Notes under the pieces: generated by a model | The model's database searches: none | Seen by the model: only the letters and a program-made list of their open reading frames with translations | What the model was told of the DNA's origin: nothing | Part shown: in pieces, positions 1-7,189 of the stretch | How positions within the stretch are numbered: position 1 is the stretch's first letter | Layout of the letters: every line of letters begins with the position of its first letter | Program-made: the position numbers and the translations under genes | From: Candidatus Desulfosporosinus nitrosoreducens | GTDB taxonomy: Bacteria; Bacillota; Desulfitobacteriia; Desulfitobacteriales; Desulfitobacteriaceae | Assembly: GCF_030954495.1 (NCBI RefSeq) | Contig: NZ_JAVHUW010000035.1 | Span: 1-64,000 of the forward strand | Length of the DNA stretch: 64,000 nucleotides | Direction of reading: 5' to 3'

Positions 1-187
1 GCCGCTCTTAACTCACCCCTTGCCGAAGCGGGAGTCTTAGAGCGGATTAGTCAGCGGATAAAGAAGACTTGATTCAGGCGGAGTTTTACTCCAACTGAAT
101 CCTAGTCGCCCTTATCCAGGGACTTAGCCGCTCTTGACTCACCGCTTGCCAAAGCGGGAGTCTTAGAGCGGATTAGTCATCGGATAA
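1..187. repeat. Composite palindromic repeat, one and a half tandem copies
   Basis: Two near-identical 60-base blocks lie at 1-62 and 127-187; the first is cut by the window edge. Between them, 68-126 is the front half of the unit. The complete unit (about 68-187) folds as two hairpins. The first pairs GATTCAG (71-77) with CTGAATC (95-101), with GGAGT/ACTCC inside. The second, 112-187, pairs TTATCC with GGATAA, CCGCTCT (128-134) with AGAGCGG (165-171), GACTC with GAGTC and CCGCTT with AAGCGG around a short loop. The layout resembles REP/BIME-type non-coding repeats or a small non-autonomous element. No ORF or transposase is visible, and its spread in the genome cannot be judged here. Confidence 0.75.
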
Positions 188-366
188 AATTTCGAACCTT
201 TATTTAAGTTATTATGCATAAAACAATCGTTAAATAATCCTCTGGTTTGCCGTTTGTTTGGAGGAAATTAGAAAAAACCGCAGAATAGAATAGGTATTGG
301 TCTAATCGTATGGTTTAATTGTATGGTTTAATGTGCTGCACTGAATATTGTAGGGGAGTGAGGAAA
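188..366 (+). other. Upstream region of the HD-domain gene
   Basis: No coding sequence is supported here. A 12-base stretch, gtatggtttaat, is directly repeated at about 308-333 just before the gene. No confident promoter hexamers were recognised. Confidence 0.4.
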
Positions 367-1119
367 ATGAATCAATCCCGGCTTGAGCGCCTTAACTCTT
401 GGTTCGTGCACTACTCAAACGATTTTCTTTCCGGAGATCCCAAAACAGCTGCCAGTATTCAAGCCAAAATAGATCATACCTCTCGGGTTAGGGCCAATGC
501 CCTGAATATTGCTGTTTCCCTCGATTTAAATTCCAATGATACCTGCATGGCAGAAGCTATTGGGCTGCTTCATGATGCGGGCCGGTTTGAACAATTCATG
601 AAATACGGTACTTATAAAGATATTGTTTCGGAGGATCACGCTGAACTAGGACTGCGGGTCTTAGCTGTCAATCAGGTATTAAAAGAATTGACTGAGGAAG
701 AGAAGACCATAGTTGAGACAGCGATAAGATGTCACAATAAATATTTGCTGCCTCGGGTCATCTCTGACAACTGTCTTGTATTTTGCAAGCTAATTCGCGA
801 TGCAGACAAACTGGACATATTCCAGCAGTTTGTCCAGGAGACGGCGCAAAATCCTGGGGACAAGGATGGCCATTCGCCGGAAGTAATAAAGTCGATTCTT
901 GAAGGAAACGTAGTATCTTTCAGGATAGCTAAAACTGACGATGATATTAAGCTGATGAGAATGTCTTGGGTTTTGGATATTAATTATGATTTTACCTTAA
1001 AGAAGCTTATAGAGCAGCGTTTTTTGGAACGAATGGTTGAAACTATCGAACCTGCAGAGGATATTCAAAGGGTTTATGATTTCCTTAGAATTCATTTAAA
1101 AAGCAGGCTTGTCCAATAA
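367..1119 (+). CDS. HD-domain phosphohydrolase-like protein
   Basis: A 250-residue soluble protein with an HD metal-dependent phosphohydrolase signature. His37 may be the first ligand, the HD pair is His69-Asp70 in the context LLHDAGRFEQF, and further His/Asp residues follow (SEDHAE, RDADKLD). Members hydrolyse nucleotides or phosphoesters; the substrate cannot be read from the sequence. The start at 367 is preferred over an in-frame ATG at 319 because taggggagtgagg lies just upstream of it. The gene stands alone between two copies of a palindromic repeat, so no operon context helps. General family is fairly sure; specific function is unknown. Confidence 0.8.
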   Translation: MNQSRLERLNSWFVHYSNDFLSGDPKTAASIQAKIDHTSRVRANALNIAVSLDLNSNDTCMAEAIGLLHDAGRFEQFMKYGTYKDIVSEDHAELGLRVLAVNQVLKELTEEEKTIVETAIRCHNKYLLPRVISDNCLVFCKLIRDADKLDIFQQFVQETAQNPGDKDGHSPEVIKSILEGNVVSFRIAKTDDDIKLMRMSWVLDINYDFTLKKLIEQRFLERMVETIEPAEDIQRVYDFLRIHLKSRLVQ

Positions 1120-1124
1120 AGCAA

Positions 1125-1261
1125 ACTTGATTCAGGTGGAGTTTTTAACTCCATCTGAATCTTAGTCGCACTTATCCAGAGACTTAGCCGCTCTTAACTC
1201 ACCGCTTGCCTCAATTAAAACAACCACAAGAGTAAAGATTCTTGCGGTTGTTTTAATTGAG
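1125..1261. repeat. Third copy of the palindromic repeat, with its 3' half replaced
   Basis: 1125-1210 matches the front of the unit seen at 68-150 with a few substitutions: the GATTCAG/CTGAATC hairpin, then cttatcca and gccgctctt. The match stops at 1210. The expected returning arm (AAGCGG...AGAGCGG...GGATAA) is absent and a different AT-rich inverted repeat starts at exactly that point. This looks like a truncated copy or a chimera between two repeat types. Confidence 0.65.
1210..1261. terminator. Long inverted repeat, possible bidirectional terminator
   Basis: CTCAATTAAAACAACC pairs with GGTTGTTTTAATTGAG, with CAAGA/TCTTG inside and one mismatch. The T/A runs sit in the stem itself, so it could end transcription from the HD gene (+) and from the DUF190 gene (-). 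It is not a textbook GC stem plus U tract. Confidence 0.5.
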
Positions 1262-1312
1262 TCCGATCTCATTTTAAAGAAGTACTTTAACAAATAAGAA
1301 GTTAAAGAGAAG

Positions 1313-1639
1313 CTATTGCTTGCCGTGTTTATAAACATGAATATCAGCGGTAAAAACTAAACCTTTTGGGGCTATCGCACAAATTTCCGGGATTAGAGGA
1401 TCGATCTTTTCCGCGAGATCAACAACTTCCAGGATCATCGGCAAATCAGATGACAGCTCTAAGAGCCGGGCTGAATGGAGAACTTTGTCCGCGCCGTATC
1501 CTTCGATTCCTCGGCTCACCGTCACGCCGCCAATCCCTTTTTCTTTGAACCAATGGACCAAATGTTGATACAGGGGCTTGTTTTTGTAACGCTCGTTTTC
1601 ACCCAGATAAACTTTAAGTAGTTTTGCTTTACCTAACAT
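1313..1639 (-). CDS. DUF190 family protein (fluoride operon)
   Basis: A 108-residue protein with the DUF190 layout: an LKVYLGE strand near the N terminus, then KNKPLYQHLVHWFKEKGIGGVTVSRGIEGYG, a strongly conserved block, and a C-terminal beta segment. DUF190 proteins have a ferredoxin-like/PII-like fold and are often encoded next to crcB. It lies 87 bases downstream of crcB on the same strand, and no promoter is obvious in the gap, so it is probably co-transcribed and induced by fluoride. Its biochemical role is not established. Confidence 0.85.
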   Translation of the reverse strand: MLGKAKLLKVYLGENERYKNKPLYQHLVHWFKEKGIGGVTVSRGIEGYGADKVLHSARLLELSSDLPMILEVVDLAEKIDPLIPEICAIAPKGLVFTADIHVYKHGKQ

Positions 1640-1726
1640 TGTACACGCCTCCTCCCAAATATTTTGGACTTAACCGGTAACCTTAACAATGGTCTTTTCG
1701 TTAGGAAACTAATAATTAAAAATGCA

Positions 1727-2101
1727 TTACAGCATGCGGGCCAGACCTACTCCCAGAGCAACCCCGGTGAAGCCGATAACTATACTCAATAAAGTGTATA
1801 ATCCTGCTGTAAGCAAACTTCCACCCTCAATTAACATGATAACCTCATAGCTAAAGGTCGAAAATGTGGTGTAAGCTCCAAGAAAGCCGATTCCGATACC
1901 TAAACGCCATAATGGGCTGATTGTCAGTTTTTCTATAAACAATATATTCAGGAATCCCAGTAAAAAAGCCCCGGTTATATTTATCAAGAAAGTACCTAAA
2001 GGGAACCCTTGGTTCCATTTGCTGGATACTAAAAGGCCGAGACCGTAGCGGGACAGTGCGCCTAAAGCACCTCCTAAAGCAATAACCAGTATACTTTGCA
2101 T
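1727..2101 (-). CDS. crcB: Fluoride ion channel CrcB/FluC
   Basis: A 124-residue, four-helix membrane protein with the CrcB/Fluc hallmarks: GGALGALSRYGLG near the N terminus, GTFLINITGAFLLGFL in helix 2, and LGAYTTFSTFSYE in helix 3, which carries the Phe/Ser/Thr residues that line the fluoride pore. It assembles as a dual-topology dimer and exports fluoride passively. The start at 2101 is chosen because gaggagggg lies just upstream of it; the 69 bases of extra open frame upstream run into the riboswitch terminator. Expression should be controlled by the fluoride riboswitch in the leader. Confidence 0.95.
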   Translation of the reverse strand: MQSILVIALGGALGALSRYGLGLLVSSKWNQGFPLGTFLINITGAFLLGFLNILFIEKLTISPLWRLGIGIGFLGAYTTFSTFSYEVIMLIEGGSLLTAGLYTLLSIVIGFTGVALGVGLARML

Positions 2102-2131
2102 TTTTCCCCTCCTCTTTTTTGGAAAATTAAA

Positions 2132-2162
2132 GGCTCCTACTGAGATAGTTTCAGTAGGAGCC
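2132..2162 (-). terminator. Riboswitch expression-platform terminator
   Basis: On the minus strand GGCTCCTACTGA (2162-2151) pairs perfectly over 12 bp with TCAGTAGGAGCC (2143-2132) and is followed by TTTAATTTT. The 5' arm is the conserved GGCUCCUAC end of the fluoride aptamer, so ligand binding competes with terminator formation, as expected of a fluoride ON switch. Confidence 0.88.
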
Positions 2163-2202
2163 ATCAGCATTATGCAAAAGCGAGCCCCATCGCAAGTTGG
2201 AA
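2153..2202 (-). ncRNA. Fluoride riboswitch (crcB motif)
   Basis: Read on the minus strand, the leader contains GCGATGGGGCTCGC, then GCATAAT, then GCTGATGGCTCCTAC. These are the conserved blocks of the crcB RNA motif in the right order and spacing. It lies directly upstream of crcB and overlaps a terminator. Confidence 0.92.
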
Positions 2203-2239
2203 AAGGTTTGAAATTTAAAAGCTAACCAACTCACTTTTT

Positions 2240-2268
2240 ATAATAACGAAAAAAGTATTTGAAAGCAA
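2240..2268 (-). promoter_or_regulatory. Probable sigma-A promoter of the fluoride operon
   Basis: Minus strand TTGCTT (2268-2263), a 17-base spacer, then TATTAT (2245-2240). This places the transcript start about 30 bases before the fluoride aptamer. The -35 is imperfect. Confidence 0.5.
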
Positions 2269-2436
2269 TAGCATGCATGTCATCTTATAGCCAAATTTGA
2301 AAGGCTGAAATCGGGATCGGCTACGGCAAACAGGGCTGTTGTTCACACTCCGTAAAGCATAGGAATCTGTGGGAACAAGCAATTTATAGAAATGGAAATA
2401 GAATAAACTATGAACGACGAAAAAGGAGTTGCCGCT

Positions 2437-2580
2437 ATGAAAAAGAAATCTAAAATAACCCGCAAACCAAGAACTCAAGTTTATTTCAATACAGGGACTC
2501 GCCCTCATAAGTCGCTCAAAGACTACACGCGCAAAAATAAGCATAAGGAAATAATTTCAGAAGATGGAGAACAGTCCTGA
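2437..2580 (+). CDS. Small basic hypothetical protein (47 aa)
   Basis: A 47-residue ORF rich in Lys/Arg, beginning MKKKSKITRKPRTQVYF and ending in an acidic tail SEDGEQS. ATG 2437 has a good site (aaaaggagttg) six bases upstream; an in-frame ATG at 2410 lacks one. No transmembrane segment, Cys pair or known motif is visible. It ends 36 bases before the radical SAM gene and may share its transcript. I do not recognise the family. The strong ribosome binding site and the biased composition are the only support for it being real. Confidence 0.55.
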   Translation: MKKKSKITRKPRTQVYFNTGTRPHKSLKDYTRKNKHKEIISEDGEQS

Positions 2581-2616
2581 CTGGCTGAGAGCATCGAGAT
2601 GAAGGGAGGAAGAAAT

Positions 2617-3453
2617 GTGTCCCTGAAGGCTATTCCCCAAGAAAAACTATGCAAGTCAGCCCTGAACAAAACGGGAATTCCAGGTTTTGCTTATTGTATG
2701 AATCCTTATGTAGGCTGCGTTCATGGCTGTGTATATTGCTACGCTTCTTTTATGTGCCGTTTTACGGGGCATCAGGAGAAGTGGGGCGAGTTTCTGGATG
2801 TGAAGATTAATTTTCCCGCAGTGTTAGCCAAACAGTTGAGTGGGCGCCGGGTTAAACCCGAAGGTAAGGTTTTGCTGGGCTCGGTAACGGATGCTTATCA
2901 GCCGGTTGAAGCCCGTTATGAAATTACCAGATCCAGCTTAAAGATTTTAGCTGATTACCAAATGCTCAAGGTTAACATCTTAACAAAATCAGCGTTAGTA
3001 GAGAGAGATATCGCGATTTTAAGACAGATGCCTTGCGAGGTTGGATTTACCATTACTTCTTTGGATTTAAAAACTGCTCAGGTATTCGAGCCAGGCGCTT
3101 CTTCGCCGCAACGGAGAGTCGATGCGCTCCGACAATTAATTAGGGCTGGAATTCCGGTGTGGGTTTTTATTGCCCCACTGTTGCCGGGGTTAGCGGATCG
3201 CGAGGAAGCCTTGTCTCAGTTGCTGCATACTCTTCACGAAGAAGGTGTGAGCGAAATTCTGGTAGATTTTCTTAATCCCTATCCTGCGGTTGTCCATCGC
3301 TTGAAAAGTGCCTATCGGCAGTTTTTCAACCCAAGCATGCCGGACTTAGAAGAATATCTGAGCAATCCGGGAGTTTACCGGGATAAAATCAAAAGCCGAT
3401 TTCAGCAGATAAGTGAGTTTGTGGGGTGCCATCCTAATTTTATCTCGCTTTAA
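2617..3453 (+). CDS. SplB-like radical SAM protein
   Basis: A radical SAM protein of the spore-photoproduct-lyase-like group (COG1533). The cluster motif is C-x3-C-x2-C in the context GCVHGCVYCYASF, followed by a LLGSVTDAYQPVE segment and strands typical of the partial TIM barrel. GTG 2617 is preferred as the start (278 residues) because gggagga lies six bases before it; an in-frame ATG at 2599 overlaps that site. True spore photoproduct lyase is longer and carries a distinct catalytic Cys, so repair activity is not claimed. The reaction is unknown. Confidence 0.8.
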   Translation: MSLKAIPQEKLCKSALNKTGIPGFAYCMNPYVGCVHGCVYCYASFMCRFTGHQEKWGEFLDVKINFPAVLAKQLSGRRVKPEGKVLLGSVTDAYQPVEARYEITRSSLKILADYQMLKVNILTKSALVERDIAILRQMPCEVGFTITSLDLKTAQVFEPGASSPQRRVDALRQLIRAGIPVWVFIAPLLPGLADREEALSQLLHTLHEEGVSEILVDFLNPYPAVVHRLKSAYRQFFNPSMPDLEEYLSNPGVYRDKIKSRFQQISEFVGCHPNFISL

Positions 3454-3593
3454 ATTAACCGGTTGCTTGTCCTTGTATAGCAGGCAGCTTAGTATTCTGT
3501 TCTTTCAAAATTATTTGTTCGTATCTTGAGAGGAAAAGAGGAATCGGCGTTGAAAGGTTCTTATGATGATAGATGAGATGGGAGTGAGTTTTT

Positions 3594-3839
3594 ATGAGCG
3601 ATATTCCTTTTGGACCTGGCCCGATGGCCTTTGCCCACGGGGTAGTGGGCGGAATTTTTTCAATGCTGCTCGTATGGATTGTGGCGCTGTTCATACTTGG
3701 CGGCGTCCTAATGTGGCTGTGGAACATAACGTTAACGCGCATCTTTAATATCAGAGAAATTACCTACTGGGAAGCCTTCCGCTTGTTAATAATCGCGGCT
3801 ATTCTGTTTGGCAAGTTAGGGTTTAACATGCAGTTGTAA
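3594..3839 (+). CDS. Small membrane protein (81 aa)
   Basis: An 81-residue protein with a hydrophobic helix at about 22-45 (IFSMLLVWIVALFILGGVLMWLW) and a second at about 60-75 (AFRLLIIAAILFG), short polar ends, and no signal peptidase site. The ribosome binding site gggagtgag precedes ATG 3594. It stands between the SplB-like gene and the methyltransferase fusion. I do not recognise a named family; an integral membrane role is all that can be said. Confidence 0.65.
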   Translation: MSDIPFGPGPMAFAHGVVGGIFSMLLVWIVALFILGGVLMWLWNITLTRIFNIREITYWEAFRLLIIAAILFGKLGFNMQL

Positions 3840-4059
3840 TGCCCCTTCTGAGAAGTCTCTCTTATAGGTGATAATTAAGAAAAACATTATTTTTTGCCTT
3901 TATTTTCCTACTAATCCTCTGGATATTCCCCAATGCGGAGGAGAACGTTTTCCAGATATAAAAGTTGTGATAAGATTAATCCAAATAAGGAAGCAAAACA
4001 AGGATTCTTACCGGGTATGGACTATTTCGAAAACAAATAAATTTAAGAGAGGGTGTCCA

Positions 4060-5256
4060 ATGCCTACTAAAAGAGATGTAGAACGTACATTGGAAAACCG
4101 GGACTGGGAGCAACTTATAACCTGGGCCAAAGAGGACAGGAATGTTGTGAGACAGCTAGTGGCGCGGATTTATGTCAAGGATGGAATCGTTTTTTGGAGA
4201 GCCGTTGAAGCTCTGGGTGTTGTAACCCATGCTCTGGAACAGGAAGAAAAAAACATAGCGGTTGAACTTGTGCGCAGATATTTTTGGATGCTTAATGAGG
4301 AGTCGGGGGGAACGGCTTGGAATTCTTCGGAAGCTATAAGCAGTATTATTGCCCATTGTCCGGAATCCTGCGGGCATTTTAACTGGATGTTGTCGGATCT
4401 GCTGCAAGATGACAGCCTAAGAGAAGGAGCATTGTGGGGGTTCTGCCAAATTGCTCAGAATGCTCCGCATTTAGTAGAACCGCTGGAAGAACGAATAAAC
4501 CCTTACCTGTCATCAAAAGAGCCCTTGCTCTTGGGGTTGGCAGCTTTAATTTATACTCTGATGCAATCATCGCAAGGAGTTTTCCCTCTTTACCGTGAAA
4601 CAGGGCCCAAATGGCAAGTTCCCGAAACCATCGCTGCTTCATTGCAAAACGAGCGGAGCGTCATTGAAATTTATCAAGATGGCAGGTTTAAGAAGTATCC
4701 TGTCTCAGACCTTTGGAATGCTCCAATCATTTCGTTTTGGACGGAAAAGGTCATGATTAAGGATTTAGAGGTAGAGATGACCGTCGCCTCTTCGGCAAAG
4801 GGGCTTTGTTGGCTAAGCCTGGGTCCGGCTGAGGAAACGACGCTCCGGACCTGGACGTCGCGCTGCTTCCCTAAAGCGTTTGTCCTTCGGAAGCGGGAAC
4901 CTAACAGTCAGGCGCTCCAGCAGGTGCAGGAATACTTAAAGGGTAAGCGTAAGGTGTTCACGATTCCCCTTCACTCTGTGGGGACACCTTTTCAGCGCAA
5001 AGTTTGGGCAGAACTCTGCCGTATTCCTTATGGAGAAACAAGAAACTACGGTGAACTGGCTGAGAACGTGGGAAACCCCAAGGCTCAAAGAGCGGTTGGC
5101 ATGGCTAACCACCGCAATCCCCTGGGGATTGTAGTACCCTGTCATCGAGTAATAGGCAAAGATGGAAGTTTAACAGGGTATGCAGGAGGTCTAAATATTA
5201 AGCAAAGGCTTTTGGAGCTGGAGGGCGTTTTGGGATCTGCCGAAAAAAATAGCTGA
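4060..5256 (+). CDS. DVU0298/HEAT-like domain fused to O6-alkylguanine-DNA alkyltransferase domain
   Basis: A 398-residue two-part protein. Residues 1 to about 230 form an alpha-helical, HEAT-like region resembling the DVU0298 family (MPTKRDVERTLENRDW...). Residues about 305-398 are a methylated-DNA-protein cysteine methyltransferase domain with GTPFQRKVWAELCRIPYGET, the helix-turn-helix AVGMANHRNP, and PCHRVIG carrying the acceptor Cys361. The C-terminal part should move alkyl groups from guanine O6 to Cys361 in a suicide reaction. The function of the N-terminal half is unknown. ATG 4060 is chosen for its upstream agagaggg; the longer open frame back to 3868 has no such site. The fusion is unusual for the family. 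Confidence 0.85.
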   Translation: MPTKRDVERTLENRDWEQLITWAKEDRNVVRQLVARIYVKDGIVFWRAVEALGVVTHALEQEEKNIAVELVRRYFWMLNEESGGTAWNSSEAISSIIAHCPESCGHFNWMLSDLLQDDSLREGALWGFCQIAQNAPHLVEPLEERINPYLSSKEPLLLGLAALIYTLMQSSQGVFPLYRETGPKWQVPETIAASLQNERSVIEIYQDGRFKKYPVSDLWNAPIISFWTEKVMIKDLEVEMTVASSAKGLCWLSLGPAEETTLRTWTSRCFPKAFVLRKREPNSQALQQVQEYLKGKRKVFTIPLHSVGTPFQRKVWAELCRIPYGETRNYGELAENVGNPKAQRAVGMANHRNPLGIVVPCHRVIGKDGSLTGYAGGLNIKQRLLELEGVLGSAEKNS

Positions 5257-5329
5257 AATATTTGCTTGCCAAATATTGAATTCCGGGAAAAATTAATTAA
5301 ACTTGTGCGCTAAAAGGGGGTGTAAATTT

Positions 5330-5710
5330 ATGAAAACGGAATTACCGTTCACTGGGGTAGAACATATCGGGATAAAAGCTTTAAATATGGAGAAAGCCCT
5401 TGACTTTTATAGAGAAGTCCTTGGTTTTAAGTTTCTCTATCAAATTAAACCGGGAGATGTAGAACTGGCTTTTTTAGAATTAGGTGGTACTGTCGTGGAA
5501 TTGGTAGAGGTTATCGATGGGCGCCGGTTTGAGGATGGGGTTATCAATCATTTGGCTCTCCGTGTAACAGATATCTTTAAGGCCATAGACTATTTACAAT
5601 CCCAGCAAGTAGAGATGCCCTCCTTAGAGCCAATGTCCTTAGGTGAAGGGCGGTATAATTTCTTCTTCCATGGGCCAAGCGGGGAAAAAATTGAGTTGTA
5701 TCAAGGATAG
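5330..5710 (+). CDS. VOC-family metalloprotein (glyoxalase I / methylmalonyl-CoA epimerase-like)
   Basis: A 126-residue protein with two beta-alpha-beta-beta-beta modules. Putative metal ligands are His12 (VEHIGIKA), a Glu in LELGGTVVELVE, His in NHLALRV and Glu near the end (EKIELYQG). The layout fits lactoylglutathione lyase or methylmalonyl-CoA epimerase, which cannot be separated by eye. ATG 5330 has aaaggggg upstream. It is followed by a clear terminator, so it is transcribed alone or with the alkyltransferase gene 73 bases upstream. Confidence 0.8.
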   Translation: MKTELPFTGVEHIGIKALNMEKALDFYREVLGFKFLYQIKPGDVELAFLELGGTVVELVEVIDGRRFEDGVINHLALRVTDIFKAIDYLQSQQVEMPSLEPMSLGEGRYNFFFHGPSGEKIELYQG

Positions 5711-5764
5711 GGAAAGGCCATGTGTCAGAGACATTTTAGGTCTCTGCCGATTTAATGCCAATAT

Positions 5765-5809
5765 AGCTTCGCTAATTATGCACCGGATGCATCCTTAGCG
5801 AAGCTTTTT
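5765..5809 (+). terminator. Rho-independent terminator after the VOC gene
   Basis: AGCTTCGCTAA (5765-5775) pairs with TTAGCGAAGCT (5794-5804), followed by tttta; the loop holds the small palindrome GGATGCATCC. Confidence 0.85.
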
Positions 5810-5946
5810 AGCTTGCGCTGCAAGGAAGTGTAAACTTTGTTGAATACTTTCTTTGAATCAGAAATTGACGTTCCAGGACAGTTTTTGTTATGCTAAGATC
5901 TGGTTGGAATTATTAATTTTTTGTAAAAGAGTGAAATTATAAGGTC

Positions 5947-6861
5947 ATGGAGAAAAAACGCTATTATACTTTTAATGAACACTTGCGAGAAAAGTTCGGA
6001 GAGAAAGTTTTTAAGGTTTCCTTGGATGCCGGTTTTACGTGTCCGAATCGAGATGGGACATTGGGATGGGGAGGGTGTGCCTATTGCAGTGAGCGGGGAT
6101 CGGGAGACTTTGCAGGGGAGCATGGGTCCCCTATAGAGGACCAGTTTGCTGTTGTAACGGAACGAATGAAGAGAAAATGGCCGGCGACCAAATACCTGGC
6201 GTATTTTCAAGCCTATACAAATACCTACGCTCCTGTGGAACGCCTGCGTGAAGTGTATGAGAAGGCCTTGGCGGAGGAAAATGTGGTTGGAATTTCTATT
6301 TCCACAAGACCGGATTGCTTAGCGGAGGATGTCTTGGCTTATTTGGAAGAGCTGAACCGCAGAACTTATTTATGGGTTGAACTGGGATTGCAAAGTATCC
6401 ATGACCACACGATGGAGCGGATGGGCAGGGGACACAATTATGCGCAGTTTTGCCAGGGTCTTGAGCAACTGCGTTCAAGAGGGATTCGCGTTTGTGCTCA
6501 TATTATCCTTGGTCTTCCGGGTGAAGTGCGGGAGGACATGATGGAAACTGCCCGGGCGGTGGCTAAGATGCCGTTGCAGGGAATCAAAATCCACTTGCTT
6601 CATCTGTTGAGTGGGACGCCTCTGGCGGAGATTTATAAATCTCATCCTTTTGAACTGATGACAAAAGAAGATTACGTTTCTCTTGTAGTCGACATTTTAG
6701 AGCTATTGCCTGCCGAAATGATTATCCATCGTTTAACCGGGGATGGTCCGCCCGCTGATTTGATAGGTCCTCTTTGGAGTCGCAAAAAATGGGAGGTGCT
6801 CAATGCTCTCGATGCTGAATTAAGGCGCAGGGATACATGGCAAGGGAAATTTTCATTTTAA
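5947..6861 (+). CDS. TIGR01212/YhcC-like radical SAM protein
   Basis: A 304-residue radical SAM protein of the YhcC group. Its cluster ligands have the unusual spacing of this family: CPNRDGTLGWGGCAYC, then SERGSGDFAG. Later motifs are YFQAYTNTYAP, ISTRPDCL, GLQS and HIILGLPGE, all typical of the family. The physiological reaction is not settled; tRNA or cofactor modification has been suggested for relatives. The start is ATG 5947 with only a weak site (aaggtc) upstream. It appears monocistronic on the plus strand, convergent with the aminomutase operon. Confidence 0.85.
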   Translation: MEKKRYYTFNEHLREKFGEKVFKVSLDAGFTCPNRDGTLGWGGCAYCSERGSGDFAGEHGSPIEDQFAVVTERMKRKWPATKYLAYFQAYTNTYAPVERLREVYEKALAEENVVGISISTRPDCLAEDVLAYLEELNRRTYLWVELGLQSIHDHTMERMGRGHNYAQFCQGLEQLRSRGIRVCAHIILGLPGEVREDMMETARAVAKMPLQGIKIHLLHLLSGTPLAEIYKSHPFELMTKEDYVSLVVDILELLPAEMIIHRLTGDGPPADLIGPLWSRKKWEVLNALDAELRRRDTWQGKFSF

Positions 6862-6882
6862 GGAGGGTGCTCTTGCGACAGC

Positions 6883-6907
6883 AAAAAAAGTAACCCCGAA
6901 GGGTTAC
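6883..6907 (-). terminator. Terminator of the glutamate 2,3-aminomutase operon
   Basis: On the minus strand GTAACCC-ttcg-GGGTTAC (6907-6890) is followed by seven T residues. A UUCG-type tetraloop and U tract give a strong intrinsic terminator. Confidence 0.88.
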
Positions 6908-6939
6908 CTAGTGAAAGGGAGGAGAAAACGTCAAAATAC

Positions 6940-7125
6940 TTAAGGCCTAAGAGTTGATCTGGAAAATTTGACAGGAAGCAATAAATTTTGATAGGTTTCT
7001 TTTAAGGGCTTAGCTTCCCTTAAAATAGGTTTATAACTGGGAGCTAAATCCAAGTAACGCTGCACATCTGAATTTGTTTCAATGATCCGTCGGAAGATTT
7101 GTTCATTGTTGAGACGTTCAGTCAT
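6940..7125 (-). CDS. Small protein in the aminomutase operon (61 aa)
   Basis: A 61-residue protein beginning MTERLNNEQIFRRIIETN, with a good site (gaggagc) upstream. It is polar, without Cys pairs, signal peptide or membrane helix. It sits 64 bases after the aminomutase gene and before the shared terminator, so it belongs to that transcript. I do not recognise it. A partner or chaperone-like role for the aminomutase is possible but is only an inference from position. Confidence 0.65.
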   Translation of the reverse strand: MTERLNNEQIFRRIIETNSDVQRYLDLAPSYKPILREAKPLKETYQNLLLPVKFSRSTLRP

Positions 7126-7189
7126 GGCCTGATGCTCCTCTCATAAAAATATTTGTTAATTCTCAATACTTAAAGGTTTGAGGTTCCCG

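Noticed and set aside
1..190. Repeated blocks considered as a CRISPR array
   Set aside because: The repeats are long, palindromic throughout and too few; there are no regular unique spacers and no cas genes.
2215..2544. 109-codon minus-strand open frame
   Set aside because: It overlaps the fluoride-operon promoter and the better supported small gene at 2437-2580, and lacks a ribosome binding site.
3563..3748. 61-codon plus-strand open frame overlapping the small membrane protein
   Set aside because: The frame at 3594-3839 has the ribosome binding site and the membrane helices; this one has neither.
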